64,000 bases of DNA from contig CAJJRX010000003.1 in assembly GCA_905194315.1 (NCBI GenBank), forward strand, positions 44,832-108,831. Direction: 5' to 3'. Position 1 is the stretch's first letter; each line of letters opens with the position of its first letter. The notes beneath the pieces are model-generated. The model searched no databases and was not told the DNA's origin. It saw nothing but the letters and a program-made list of their open reading frames with translations. The translations under genes and the position numbers were made by a program. Positions 45,770 to 54,130 of this stretch are shown here, in pieces. This DNA is from an uncultured Sutterella sp. GTDB taxonomy: Bacteria > Pseudomonadota > Gammaproteobacteria > Burkholderiales > Burkholderiaceae_F.

Positions 45770-47539
45770 TCAGCCACCGAGCGGTGAGGTTGCAGCACGC
45801 AGCCAGCGTGCTGTTTCTTCGGGCAGATGAGGCGAGAGTTTACGGTAGACCATCTCATGGTAGTCGTCAAGCCAGGCGATCTCCGAGTCGTCGAGCAGCG
45901 AAATATCCAGTGTCTTGACATCAATCGGTGCGAGTGTAAGGGTCTCGAAACGCAGAAACTCTCCGAAGTCGGTTTTTTGTGCGCTCACAGCCGCCATCAG
46001 ATTTTCGATGCGCACACCCCAGCGGCCTTCAAAGTAAAGTCCCGGTTCGTTGGAGACAACAATCCCGGCGTTGAGACCGTGTTTTTCGGTCTTTTTCGAG
46101 CGCGGGGAGATGCTGAAGGCGTTCTCGTGCACATTGAGAACATACCCCACACCGTGCCCTGTACCGTGTCCGTAGTCCCAGCCGTTTTGCCACAGAGGTG
46201 CGCGGGCGTAGGCATCGAGCTGTGCACCGGCGGTTCCTGCCGGCACGCAGGCACGTGCGAGTGCAATGTGCCCCTTAAGAACGGTGGTTACGGTCTTCTT
46301 CTCCTCGGCTGTGAGTTCACCAACGGCAAACATCCGGGTGATATCAGTCGTTCCCGTGCAGTAATGAGCGCCCGAGTCAATCAGAAGCAGGCCGCGGTCA
46401 ATAACAGCATCATGTTTGCTCGAGGGGGTGTAGTGAGGCAGAGCTGCATTGGGGCCGAAGGCGGCGATCGTTTCGAAGCTCTCGCCGATAAATCCCTTTC
46501 TGCGGGCACGGTTTTCGTGCAGCATGGCGGCCACACCGAGTTCGGTGTACCGGACACCCTGACGGCAGCCCTCTTCGAAGGCTTTCTGAAATTCGACCAG
46601 GGCCACACCGTCTTCAATCATGGCGGTGCGGATACTGTCGAGTTCAGCTGCCGTTTTACGGCTCTTCATCAGCATGACCGGTGAGGGACCTGTAATCGGA
46701 TTCCGGACTGCATGTGCGGTGAGCGCATTGATTGTGTGGATGTCAATCAGCGTGTCCCGGCGCAGTCTCCTGACGCCTGGCAGAAACTGCTCAGGTTCAA
46801 GTACGTTAACGCCCTCTTCGGAGAGTGTCCTGAGCAGTGCCTCATCAAAACGGGATGCTTCGGTGTAGAGTCTGACGTCACGTTCACCGACGATCAGGTT
46901 GGAGAGAAAAAGAGGGTTGTAATCGATATCACTGCCGCGCAGGTTAAGCAGCCAGGCGATCTCGTCGAGCTGGGTGCAGACAAAATAGCCGACACCAATC
47001 TCACGCATGCGCTCTCGCAACGCCCTGACCTTTTCTCTGACCGGTGCGCTGGCGCCCTGAAGCCGGTAGACCGGGTTGACCGGAATGGCAGGGCGCTCAG
47101 GCCATAAGGCATCAAAGGGATCGTCTACAGCAACAAGTTCAAGATTGTATTCATCAGAGAGTACATGCGAGAGCTTTTGCAGAAAATAAGCGCTCACCCG
47201 TGCCAGTTCAAAACCGACGCGGGCATGTTCTTTGAGGTGAGTGCCGAGCCACTCAGTGATGGTGGGGGCGTCTTTAGAACCGCTTTTGATCAGCTCAAAC
47301 CCGCTTCCCCGGAGATCTTCTTCTGCCTGAAGCCAGTAGCGGCTGTCGGTAAATAACGCAGCTTCGTTCATCGTCACCACTGCATCTCCGGCACTACCGT
47401 GAAAATTCGTCACCCAGGCTCTCGTGGCCCAGTGGGCAGGAACGTATTCGGAGAGGTGCGGATCGGGGGTTATGACCAGAAAGGCATCCAGCTTCTGAAT
47501 GCGCATCAGTTCACGCAGTTTTGTGATGGGAGTGCTCAT
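45770..47539 (-). CDS. Xaa-Pro aminopeptidase (M24B)
   Basis: A 589-residue aminopeptidase P-type enzyme that releases N-terminal residues next to proline. It has two creatinase-like N-terminal domains (about 1-150 and 160-310) and a pita-bread catalytic domain with metal ligands D388 and D399 (LLIDSGAHYCTGTTDITR), H462 (GTGHGVGYVLNVHE), E498 (SNEPGLYFEG) and E512 (RIENL). A short C-terminal domain follows, giving the three-domain form of about 600 residues. It is probably cytoplasmic. It is first in a possible operon with an RND pump, a link with no clear functional reason. The Shine-Dalgarno is weak. Confidence 0.93.
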   Translation of the reverse strand: MSTPITKLRELMRIQKLDAFLVITPDPHLSEYVPAHWATRAWVTNFHGSAGDAVVTMNEAALFTDSRYWLQAEEDLRGSGFELIKSGSKDAPTITEWLGTHLKEHARVGFELARVSAYFLQKLSHVLSDEYNLELVAVDDPFDALWPERPAIPVNPVYRLQGASAPVREKVRALRERMREIGVGYFVCTQLDEIAWLLNLRGSDIDYNPLFLSNLIVGERDVRLYTEASRFDEALLRTLSEEGVNVLEPEQFLPGVRRLRRDTLIDIHTINALTAHAVRNPITGPSPVMLMKSRKTAAELDSIRTAMIEDGVALVEFQKAFEEGCRQGVRYTELGVAAMLHENRARRKGFIGESFETIAAFGPNAALPHYTPSSKHDAVIDRGLLLIDSGAHYCTGTTDITRMFAVGELTAEEKKTVTTVLKGHIALARACVPAGTAGAQLDAYARAPLWQNGWDYGHGTGHGVGYVLNVHENAFSISPRSKKTEKHGLNAGIVVSNEPGLYFEGRWGVRIENLMAAVSAQKTDFGEFLRFETLTLAPIDVKTLDISLLDDSEIAWLDDYHEMVYRKLSPHLPEETARWLRAATSPLGG

Positions 47540-47674
47540 GGCAAAGCCCTTAGCTCGGAAATGATAAAAGATTGAGAAATATTACCGCTTATTGTCTGAT
47601 ATTAAAAGTACGCACAAATTTGTACTCGTCCGGGATCGCGCGAATTTGTGCCGGTTCCGGGAAGCGGCAGACAT

Positions 47675-47713
47675 AAAAAATCAGAGTGCAGATCCGTGAG
47701 AATCTGCACTCTG
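47675..47713 (-). terminator. Intrinsic terminator of the small lipoprotein gene
   Basis: A 12-bp repeat CAGAGTGCAGAT / ATCTGCACTCTG (47682-47693, 47702-47713) is followed on the minus strand by TTTTTT. Confidence 0.88.
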
Positions 47714-47740
47714 AAAAGGAAAAGATCGCCGGAGACCGGA

Positions 47741-48133
47741 TCAGAAGAGTTTACGCAGCGTGACAGTCACGGGGAATCCCACGTGATTGGCACTTTCGGT
47801 TTCCTCGCCGATATCGAGATTGAGCAGTCTCCAGCCTGCATCGCGCATTTCATCAATGGTGGCGGAGACCCCGAGGCTCTTACAGGCGAAACGCACTTCC
47901 TTGAATCGCATCAGCACTGTAACAGGCTGCTCGGAGACACAGGTAATGAGCGTACGGTGCGGGGAATCCAGCAGCGGATCGTGCGTGGAATCGCCGCCCG
48001 CTCTGCGATCGACGGTGTTGGGCTCTCTGGGGCCGCCGACCACATCCCCGACATCCTGGCGAACAGGTGTAGTACAGGCGCTGAGGAATGTGGCCGCCAG
48101 AGCGGCGACGGCTAGCGAACGGAGTAAGTTCAT
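47741..48133 (-). CDS. Small uncharacterised lipoprotein
   Basis: A 130-residue protein with a signal peptide and lipobox F-L-S-A-C (lipidated C20), so it is probably anchored in the outer or inner membrane facing the periplasm. Residues 21-50 are Gly/Asp/Arg-rich and probably flexible. A mixed alpha/beta part (about 58-130) follows, with two further cysteines (CVSE..., FACKS) that could form a disulfide. I do not recognise the family. AGGGAT precedes the ATG. It lies alone between the helicase-like gene and pepP, with its own terminator. The function is unknown. Confidence 0.8.
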   Translation of the reverse strand: MNLLRSLAVAALAATFLSACTTPVRQDVGDVVGGPREPNTVDRRAGGDSTHDPLLDSPHRTLITCVSEQPVTVLMRFKEVRFACKSLGVSATIDEMRDAGWRLLNLDIGEETESANHVGFPVTVTLRKLF

Positions 48134-48181
48134 GACTGATCCCTGAAAGAAGTTGTTCTGCCCGGTAAGTGCGACACGGTT

Positions 48182-50272
48182 TTAACCGCGGTGATGCCGG
48201 CGGGTTTTAGGCCGTCTGCCCGGTCCCGGACGTTTTGCCGTTTTCGTACGGGAACGATGGGGGTACTCGTCAGGCATCGTCTGCGGCAGGCTCAATGCCT
48301 GAGAGGCCGGATGAAACGGATCCACAGGTTCCCAGTGCATAGGCTGGTCACTGCGCAGTGTGCGCAGATCCTGGCGCTTGGGCTGGTAGTAAATGGAGTT
48401 GCCGTAGTTGTCATCATTCCAGCGTGCAGCCGGCTTTCTGTTGTCACGACGGGCATTGGGTTTGCCCGTGCGGGACTTGTTAATTTTGCCTTCCGGACGG
48501 CTGTCTTTGCGTTCAAATTTGTTAACAGACTTTCTCGAGTCGTTTCCGGCATTGTGTTCAGCCTTATCGGAGCGCATGCCTTTATGCGCCTTTTTGCGCT
48601 GCACGCCGCCGTTACGGCTGTTGCTGTCGTCCGTTTGCTCCGTTCTGAGGCCGCGCTCCTGGGCAGGGCGTTTGTCCTTGAAGCGGGGGTGCTGAGGCTT
48701 GCGGACATTCCGGGCGCCGTATGCGAGCTCAAGGGGCAGCTCCGGTTGGAGCTGCTCGCTATTGTTTACAGCACTGTCTGCAGCAGCTTCCGGAGACTGC
48801 GTATGAATGCCACGCGAAGCGTTCTTTCTGCCTGCGTGCTGCGGCTTTTTCCCGTAGCGGGGCTGACGGCGGTCCTCAGCGGTCTGTTCACCGCCGTTTT
48901 CATCCGCGGCAGCTCTGTGTCTTACAAGGCGTTTTTTAAAAGGATGCGTGCCTTTGCGTTTACGGTGCTGTCGTACAGGCTCTGCCGCCGCTTCGAGCGG
49001 AGCTTCAGAGACAGGGGCGGGGGAATTTTCATCCTCTGCCGGCCCGGCTGTGTCCTCTTCGGGGGTGCCTTTCTGAAACCCGGTGCGGATGGTGAGGCGG
49101 TCTCGTTTGACGGTGGCACCGACTTCAGCCGGAATGCCTTCATAGCCAAACGGGTTTTCAACCCGGACACGGCGATTGAGATCTTCTGCGATCTGAGCAA
49201 ACTCTGCGAGCTCGTCCGCCTTGAGTACGCTGACATAGCGGCAGGGCTCGGTTTCAAAAGGAAGACGGCGCAAATGGTAGAGATAGGCTTCAGTACACGT
49301 GGTCAGCCCGAGAAGCGTGATTTTGCGGATATCCCGCCCTTTCAGAACACCGGTATAGGTGTATTTGAGAAAAAGTGACGGCAAAAGACCGTCAAAAAAA
49401 TCGTCGACCGTTTTTTTGATAGCCACGGGCAGCAGAAAGGAGGGCATCCGTACTTCCTGCCCGAGCGCACTGAGGGCATCCGCGAATGTCTCAAGGCGAC
49501 CGCCCTGACCGCTCAGTATCACACTGCGGGACCAGACATCGGTGGTACGCAGAAACTCGGGGTAGTCCTTTTCTTCAACAACATAGACGACTTCTTCGAG
49601 CAGCTTATCCGCAAGCGGTTTATCGTCGGCCACCTTGCAGACGACCGGGGCGCGGAGCAGTTCGGAGAGCAGCTGGTTCTCACTTGTCACCGGATGTGTG
49701 ATAAGAATGCGCTGACAGACGGCAGGGAAGGCTCTGAACATTTTGTGCAGTCGCGGCATGAAGTAGGAGAGTGCCGTCTCCGCGTCAAGGAGAATCACGC
49801 AGCGGAAATCCGCAAGGCCTTTAAACCGTCCTTCTTCAGTACGGGCCGAAATGAGTTTTTCGAGGGCAGTCACCGAGAAGAGCGCAATGTCTGCAGCCTT
49901 GTGGGCGCTACGGCGATATTCCAGGATATCAGACTGATAAAAGTAGCGTGTGCGCTGTGTATACAGGTTCAGCCCGGTTCCCGCCGTCAGCCGCTCAAGC
50001 TCCTCACCTACGGAAAGCACCAGGTCGCTGTTGGGGGTGATAACCATGATTTTGCCGTTGTGCGTATGCTCAAGCAGCTCGGACATCGCACAGACAAGTG
50101 CGGTTTGCGTGCGGGTCGAGAGCGGAGTACCCGTGATACGGAGGTCGCGCATGGAATGCGCCTGATCGAGTGCGAGCTGCAGGAACGGACTGTTCTGGGC
50201 CCAGCTTTGAAGATATTCAGGCAGCCATCCCAGACGTTTCTCGGAAGCGTCGTTATTGATTTCAGTTGTCAT
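48182..50272 (-). CDS. Degenerate DEAD-box helicase-like protein with long basic disordered tail
   Basis: This 696-residue protein has the layout of a DEAD-box RNA helicase but none of the catalytic motifs. Motif I is replaced by GTPLSTRTQ (48-56, no GKT) and motif II by LLDAET (161-166, D-A-E-T rather than DEAD). The motif III position reads ITHP (191-194), and the motif VI position reads YLYHLRR (330-336) instead of YxHRxGR. Flanking landmarks still align: IMVITPNSDLVLSVGEEL (Ia), FSVTALEKLI (Ib), FMPRLHKMFRAFP after motif II, and CRYVSVLKADELAEFAQI near the end of the second RecA fold. From about 400 to 696 there is a low-complexity tail rich in Arg, Lys, Asn, Asp and Pro, like the RNA-binding tails of RhlE/DeaD. 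ATP hydrolysis is probably lost; RNA binding or scaffolding is inferred. It follows a 576-bp structured intergenic region. Confidence 0.8.
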   Translation of the reverse strand: MTTEINNDASEKRLGWLPEYLQSWAQNSPFLQLALDQAHSMRDLRITGTPLSTRTQTALVCAMSELLEHTHNGKIMVITPNSDLVLSVGEELERLTAGTGLNLYTQRTRYFYQSDILEYRRSAHKAADIALFSVTALEKLISARTEEGRFKGLADFRCVILLDAETALSYFMPRLHKMFRAFPAVCQRILITHPVTSENQLLSELLRAPVVCKVADDKPLADKLLEEVVYVVEEKDYPEFLRTTDVWSRSVILSGQGGRLETFADALSALGQEVRMPSFLLPVAIKKTVDDFFDGLLPSLFLKYTYTGVLKGRDIRKITLLGLTTCTEAYLYHLRRLPFETEPCRYVSVLKADELAEFAQIAEDLNRRVRVENPFGYEGIPAEVGATVKRDRLTIRTGFQKGTPEEDTAGPAEDENSPAPVSEAPLEAAAEPVRQHRKRKGTHPFKKRLVRHRAAADENGGEQTAEDRRQPRYGKKPQHAGRKNASRGIHTQSPEAAADSAVNNSEQLQPELPLELAYGARNVRKPQHPRFKDKRPAQERGLRTEQTDDSNSRNGGVQRKKAHKGMRSDKAEHNAGNDSRKSVNKFERKDSRPEGKINKSRTGKPNARRDNRKPAARWNDDNYGNSIYYQPKRQDLRTLRSDQPMHWEPVDPFHPASQALSLPQTMPDEYPHRSRTKTAKRPGPGRRPKTRRHHRG

Positions 50273-50848
50273 GTGAATAACAGGTTTACTAACGAAGATC
50301 TGTACTGCTTCAGGACAGTGAGTCGGATTTGTACAGAACTCGAGCCAGTAACAGCTTGATAAACAAGAGTTTTTATCAGACCGCGGAACCGGCGGTCATA
50401 GGTATCTGTTTTACGCGATCTGCCTGGAATTCTGAGCAGAGAAGCACACCGTACTGTGACGCCCGGAGGGGGCACAAGGACAGAACGGAAAAAAAATCAT
50501 GCCTGAAGTTTTCAGATTCTCAACGGGAGATGAAAACCTCCTGAGGGAACGCACCGGGGTCCGGAGGAACCCTTCAGAGCAGCATGGAAGTCGGCTGGGC
50601 AAACGGCGTTGCGTGCGCCAGGCGAGGTTGCCGGCGGCAATTCTGCCGCCGATTCTCTCACAGGCCGAAGCGGGCCGGAGAGTTATGCGGTCGTGAAGTC
50701 ACTTCAGCATGCCGTTTCACCGCACGGTGAGAGGGGGAGAAGGACTTGCCTGATACGCGTCAAACAGTTTTGAACGTTGTAGGCATTGTACACCGCTGAT
50801 ACCGTTTTATGCCAACCCGGAAAAGCCAAAGTGTGAAAAATATCGGCA
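50273..50848 (-). other. 576-bp structured intergenic region upstream of the helicase-like gene
   Basis: No convincing gene on either strand. Read on the minus strand there is a -10-like TACAAT near 50788, then several hairpins: TCACCG/CGGTGA near 50715-50730, CTCTC...GAGAG enclosing GGCC/GGCC near 50653-50682, CGGCGGCA-gaat-TGCCGCCG (50632-50651), and GACCGC/GCGGTC near 50380-50398. It could be a long 5' leader of the helicase-like gene, as in several RNA-degradation genes, or hold a separate small RNA. It does not match RNase P RNA, tmRNA or 6S RNA hallmarks that I could look for. Confidence 0.5.
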
Positions 50849-51478
50849 TCAGGCCAGCAGTGCCGGCAGACAGTTGAAACGGGCCAGAAGTTCAGAGGTT
50901 TCGAACATCGGCAGCCCCATCACGCCGGTGTAGCTGCCACTGAGGCGGCTGATGAACAGACCGCCTTTTCCCTGAATGCCGTACCCGCCTGCTTTGTCAT
51001 AGGGCTCCTGAGAGGCGATATAGCGCTCAATCTCATGCGTACTCAGGCGTTTGAATGTCACCTTGCTCACCTGCAAAACGGTGCGGACATTCTCCTTGCC
51101 GGTGCCGGCGGTCACCGCCGTGCGCACCAGGTGAGTCCTTCCGGACAGTCTCATCAGAAAATCCCGTGCCTGCGCTTCATCTTCGGGTTTGCCGAGAATG
51201 ATGTTATCGATGCTTACTACGGTGTCCGCGGCGAGCACAGGTGTCTCTGATGCCTGCGGATAGCGTTCTGCACGAAGGGCAAGCCCTTGAGCAAATTTGG
51301 TCTGTGAGGTGCGCACCACATACGCCTGCGGCAGTTCTCCTCCGAGCGGTGTTTCATCACCGGCAAATGCACGCAGCGTATGGTTGTTGCTCGCAATCAC
51401 CACAGGTTCATAGCCCAGCTCCTGCAAAAGGGCAAGGCGGCGGGGGCTTTTACTCGCAAGGAAAAGAACGTTGTTCAT
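50849..51478 (-). CDS. maf: Maf-family nucleoside triphosphate pyrophosphatase
   Basis: A 209-residue house-cleaning pyrophosphatase that hydrolyses dTTP/UTP or modified nucleotides. SKSPRRLALL at 8-17 is the Maf phosphate-binding loop, followed by AADTVVSIDNIILGKP and EPYDKAGGYGIQGKG. The YhdE subtype (dTTPase/UTPase) is most likely from the EPYDKAG..IQG segment. ATG 51478 is chosen; a longer frame adds an unrelated N-terminus lying within rlmH. It is the last gene of the SmpA-like/nadD/rsfS/rlmH/maf run, where many betaproteobacteria continue with rng (RNase G); here a structured gap and the helicase-like gene follow. Confidence 0.93.
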   Translation of the reverse strand: MNNVLFLASKSPRRLALLQELGYEPVVIASNNHTLRAFAGDETPLGGELPQAYVVRTSQTKFAQGLALRAERYPQASETPVLAADTVVSIDNIILGKPEDEAQARDFLMRLSGRTHLVRTAVTAGTGKENVRTVLQVSKVTFKRLSTHEIERYIASQEPYDKAGGYGIQGKGGLFISRLSGSYTGVMGLPMFETSELLARFNCLPALLA

Positions 51479-51482
51479 GGTT

Positions 51483-51950
51483 TCAGGCCCGATGGTAGGG
51501 GTGTCTGGCCAGAATTGACCAGGCCCGGTAGAGTTGTTCGGCAAGCAGCACACGCGCCAGCGCATGCGGCAGTGTCATTGCGGAGAGCCGGATCTGTTCG
51601 CTGGCGGCCGCTTTAACCTCCGGGGAAAGCCCGTCAGGGCCGCCGATAATAAAGACCACATCGAGCCGGTCATTGCGCCAGCGGCTGATGTCGGCGGCAA
51701 AATCCATGGTGGTCAGATCACGCCCGTGCTCGTCGAGCACCACGACGTGTTCGCCGGGCTCAATCTGCGAGAGGATGCGTTCCCCCTCGGCCTGCATCAG
51801 TTTGGCGGGCGTCTGCCCCGAGCGGTGCTCGGTGCGGATTTCCCGAAGCTCCACTCTGAAGTCCCGCGGAAAGCGGCCGAGGTAGTCGGAAACGGCAATC
51901 TTGGCCCAGTCAACGATATGCTGCCCCACCGCAACAATCTTGATTCGCAT
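51483..51950 (-). CDS. rlmH: 23S rRNA (pseudouridine-1915-N3-)-methyltransferase RlmH
   Basis: A SPOUT-class knotted methyltransferase of 155 residues that modifies pseudouridine 1915 in helix 69 of 23S rRNA on assembled 70S ribosomes. The SAM-binding knot is seen as VVFIIGGPDGLS (about 98-110) and the conserved C-terminus as MTLPHALARVLLAEQLYRAW followed by HPYHRA. The size matches the E. coli protein (155). It lies two bases after the rsfS stop and four bases before maf, so the genes are tightly coupled. Confidence 0.96.
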   Translation of the reverse strand: MRIKIVAVGQHIVDWAKIAVSDYLGRFPRDFRVELREIRTEHRSGQTPAKLMQAEGERILSQIEPGEHVVVLDEHGRDLTTMDFAADISRWRNDRLDVVFIIGGPDGLSPEVKAAASEQIRLSAMTLPHALARVLLAEQLYRAWSILARHPYHRA

Positions 51951-51952
51951 GC

Positions 51953-52342
51953 TCAGTGCTGTTCAGGACGGTGCGGCATCAGGCGCGAAAGGCACTCGGC
52001 GGAGGCGGTGAGATTGAGTTCGGTGCCGCCCCAGATTTCCTCGAGGTTGTAGTACTCGCGCACATTCGGCTGCAGGCAGTGCACAACAACGCTGCCGCAG
52101 TCAACGAGAACCCATTCACCGCTGTCCTGACCTTCCATGCCGATGACATCCCCGCCGGCCTGCTTGACGGCGCTCGAAACAGAGAATGCAAGGGCGCGGG
52201 TCTGACGGTTGGAGGTACCCGAGGCGATCACGACGCGTTCAAACTGGTCGGTGAGCTTCTCGGTATTGAAAACTTTCACGTCCTTGGCCTTCACATCGTC
52301 AAGGGCGTTCACAATAGTCTGGGTAAGTTCTTCTAAATTCAT
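51953..52342 (-). CDS. rsfS: Ribosomal silencing factor RsfS
   Basis: RsfS (YbeB) binds ribosomal protein uL14 and blocks subunit joining in slow growth. The 129 residues cover the whole family domain: VNALDDVKAKDVKVFNTEKL, the FERVVIASGTSNRQTRAL strand-turn, EGQDSGEWVLVDCGSVVVH and REYYNLEEIWG near the end. It lies between nadD and rlmH, its near-universal place in proteobacteria. The last about 20 residues (after WGGTELNL) are a poorly conserved tail. Confidence 0.96.
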   Translation of the reverse strand: MNLEELTQTIVNALDDVKAKDVKVFNTEKLTDQFERVVIASGTSNRQTRALAFSVSSAVKQAGGDVIGMEGQDSGEWVLVDCGSVVVHCLQPNVREYYNLEEIWGGTELNLTASAECLSRLMPHRPEQH

Positions 52343-52429
52343 GATTTTTTTATGCGATAGAGAAAATACCTGCCAATGCAGGTGATGTTTTCAGAGTTGC
52401 GCTGCAGGCATCCCGAAGAGACGACAAGC

Positions 52430-53113
52430 CTATACCTCCTCCTGTGAGGAGCCGTAGAGTTTGTGATCCAGGATATAGGTCAGCACGTCAGCAGGGAGAA
52501 ATTCCCCGACACGGGCGAGTGCACTGCGTAAAGGAAGCCGTGCGAGAGACTCCCGGATTTCTGTAGAGCTTGCACGGTGAGCAGGCATTCTGAACAGCGC
52601 GATGCCGCCGGAGGGCGTAAGTCTGAGTTCGCTCGCCTCAACCCGGTGGCATTTTAGTAGGATTTCGAGTTCTTTGGGTGCAGACAGGGCGGTTTCTCGA
52701 TTTGCCACGGCAAAATGACAGTAATCGAGCAGTTTTTCCCAGTCATGCCAGGTGCAGAGGTTGCGCCACTGGTCTTCTCCCATCACCAGCACAATCGGCA
52801 TGGATGGTTCGGCTTTTTCGCGGTACTCCCGGACGGTATCGATGGTGTAGGTCGCTCCCGGTCTGTGGAGCTCCACGGGATCCACGCCGAATTCGTCTCT
52901 GTCAAGTGCCTGCACAGCACCGGTGAGCATGGCAAGCCGGTGTTCAGGGGCGGTGATGCCGTTTTTCTGCCAGGGGATACCCGCGGGCAGAAAATTCAGA
53001 CGCGCAACCGGCAACGACTCCCAGGCGGCTTTCGCCAGCGCAAGGTGACCTGTGTGAACGGGATCAAACGTCCCGCCGAGAATACCGATTCCGCGTCTTT
53101 GAATATCCGTCAT
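52430..53113 (-). CDS. nadD: Nicotinate-nucleotide adenylyltransferase NadD
   Basis: NadD converts nicotinate mononucleotide and ATP to deamido-NAD in NAD synthesis. The 227 residues fit. GGTFDPVHTGH (13-23) holds the nucleotidyltransferase HxGH (H20, H23), VMGEDQWRNLCTWHDWEKL is typical, and RASSTEIRESL near 187 is the ISSTxIR ATP-binding motif. The ATG overlaps the stop of the upstream periplasmic protein gene by four bases (ATGA), so translation is coupled. A gap of 87 bp separates it from rsfS. Confidence 0.95.
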   Translation of the reverse strand: MTDIQRRGIGILGGTFDPVHTGHLALAKAAWESLPVARLNFLPAGIPWQKNGITAPEHRLAMLTGAVQALDRDEFGVDPVELHRPGATYTIDTVREYREKAEPSMPIVLVMGEDQWRNLCTWHDWEKLLDYCHFAVANRETALSAPKELEILLKCHRVEASELRLTPSGGIALFRMPAHRASSTEIRESLARLPLRSALARVGEFLPADVLTYILDHKLYGSSQEEV

Positions 53114-53778
53114 AAGTTGGTGACCTGGGCACTGAAACTCTTGTCACTTTCGCCGTTGGCGTCAAAGTGAACAGCAAGCCAGTTGAGCTCAAGCTCCTGC
53201 AGGTTTCGTTCGTTTCGCAGGAAGCGCTGGCTGAACCAGAAGTACCATCCGTCCTCATCATAAAGAGAGGGCTTGCCGAGACGCTTGAGAATATCGTCTT
53301 TCTGCTGGCCGAGGCCGACACTGCCGATACGAACAGGAAGATGTTCTCCCTTGAGGGGTTTACAAACGGCGGGCACGGTACGGTCGCCCAGCCACTCAAT
53401 CTGGGTTTCGGTGATCGTCTTGTTATCGCTGGAGATCAGCCAGCTGATCATCGGTTTGCCGTGCTCAGTACCCGTGACACAAAGAATATCGCGGGCAAAA
53501 TCCCCGCGGCCGTCACGTACGCGGACAGCACCAGTCAGATCGGTGACGGCTTCTATCGGCGTATGTTCAAGAACGACAATCGGTTTTCCAAGACGTGTTC
53601 CGGCCCCCAACGGTTTTGTCAGGGTCGCCGGAGCGTCCAGAAGACTGTTGGGGTATGAAAAAGGCACTGCATCTGTATGACGTGTGGCATGGGCACTAAA
53701 GGCATACTGCGGCAACATCATGGAGAGGGCCGCAAGTGCGCCGAGTGCCAACGCGCTGCGAACATTCTGTTTTTTCAT
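53110..53778 (-). CDS. Periplasmic protein of unknown function, BamE/SmpA-like C-terminus
   Basis: A 222-residue protein with a cleavable signal peptide (about 1-31, ending in AFSAHA) and no lipobox. Residues about 60-145 form a strand-rich part with two cysteines (ILCVTG, AVCKPL). The last about 75 residues have the pattern VGLGQQKDDILKRLGKP...WYFWF...LNWLAVHFDANG, reminiscent of the BamE/SmpA fold in which a small lipoprotein helps outer-membrane protein assembly. This is an inference from pattern only. GGGATACGAG precedes the ATG. It is the first gene of the nadD run and overlaps nadD. Confidence 0.75.
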   Translation of the reverse strand: MKKQNVRSALALGALAALSMMLPQYAFSAHATRHTDAVPFSYPNSLLDAPATLTKPLGAGTRLGKPIVVLEHTPIEAVTDLTGAVRVRDGRGDFARDILCVTGTEHGKPMISWLISSDNKTITETQIEWLGDRTVPAVCKPLKGEHLPVRIGSVGLGQQKDDILKRLGKPSLYDEDGWYFWFSQRFLRNERNLQELELNWLAVHFDANGESDKSFSAQVTNL

Positions 53779-53958
53779 TTTCTCGTATCCCTTAGCGCTT
53801 TAGGCATCCGGGGAATATCTCTTCATTGCTTCTATTGTAGCGAAACCATCACCGGAAAAAGCTAACAAAAATTGTCAATAACCGCAAACAGAGCCGTCAG
53901 CAGCCGTTAGCGGCGATCCGGAGAGATGGTGAAAATGTACCGCTGTGCCAGCCTGCGC

Positions 53959-54108
53959 CTAGTAGCCCAACGACATGTGGCAGTGGTGAAAGTGGAAAAA
54001 CGGAAATACTCCGATGCCGTGATGCATCCCGAAAAGAGGGCCTGCCGTCAGGTAGAGGAAAATCAGGCACAACATAGCGAGAAGGATAAACGAGAAGTCC
54101 CGATTCAT
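53959..54108 (-). CDS. Small membrane peptide with histidine-rich C-terminus (49 aa)
   Basis: A short frame of 49 codons plus TAG, starting at ATG 54106-54108 with GGAGA five bases upstream. It begins MNRDFSFILL, has one strong hydrophobic helix (about residues 5-27), and ends in a tail with six histidines and a cysteine among aromatic residues (MHHGIG..., FHFHHCHM). Composition and the well-placed ribosome site favour a real gene, although no homology can be tested here. It might be a small subunit or metal-binding accessory of a membrane complex. It lies between purD and the periplasmic protein gene on the same strand, behind a hairpin. Confidence 0.55.
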   Translation of the reverse strand: MNRDFSFILLAMLCLIFLYLTAGPLFGMHHGIGVFPFFHFHHCHMSLGY

Positions 54109-54130
54109 GGTGTCTCCAGGCAGATGTGCC

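Noticed and set aside
50273..50848. RNase P RNA, tmRNA or SRP RNA in the large gap
   Set aside because: I looked for the RNase P GAGGAAAGTCC core, the tmRNA tRNA-like ends and the SRP GGAAG tetraloop region on both strands and found none convincing; a CCGGAGG stretch only superficially resembles SRP RNA.
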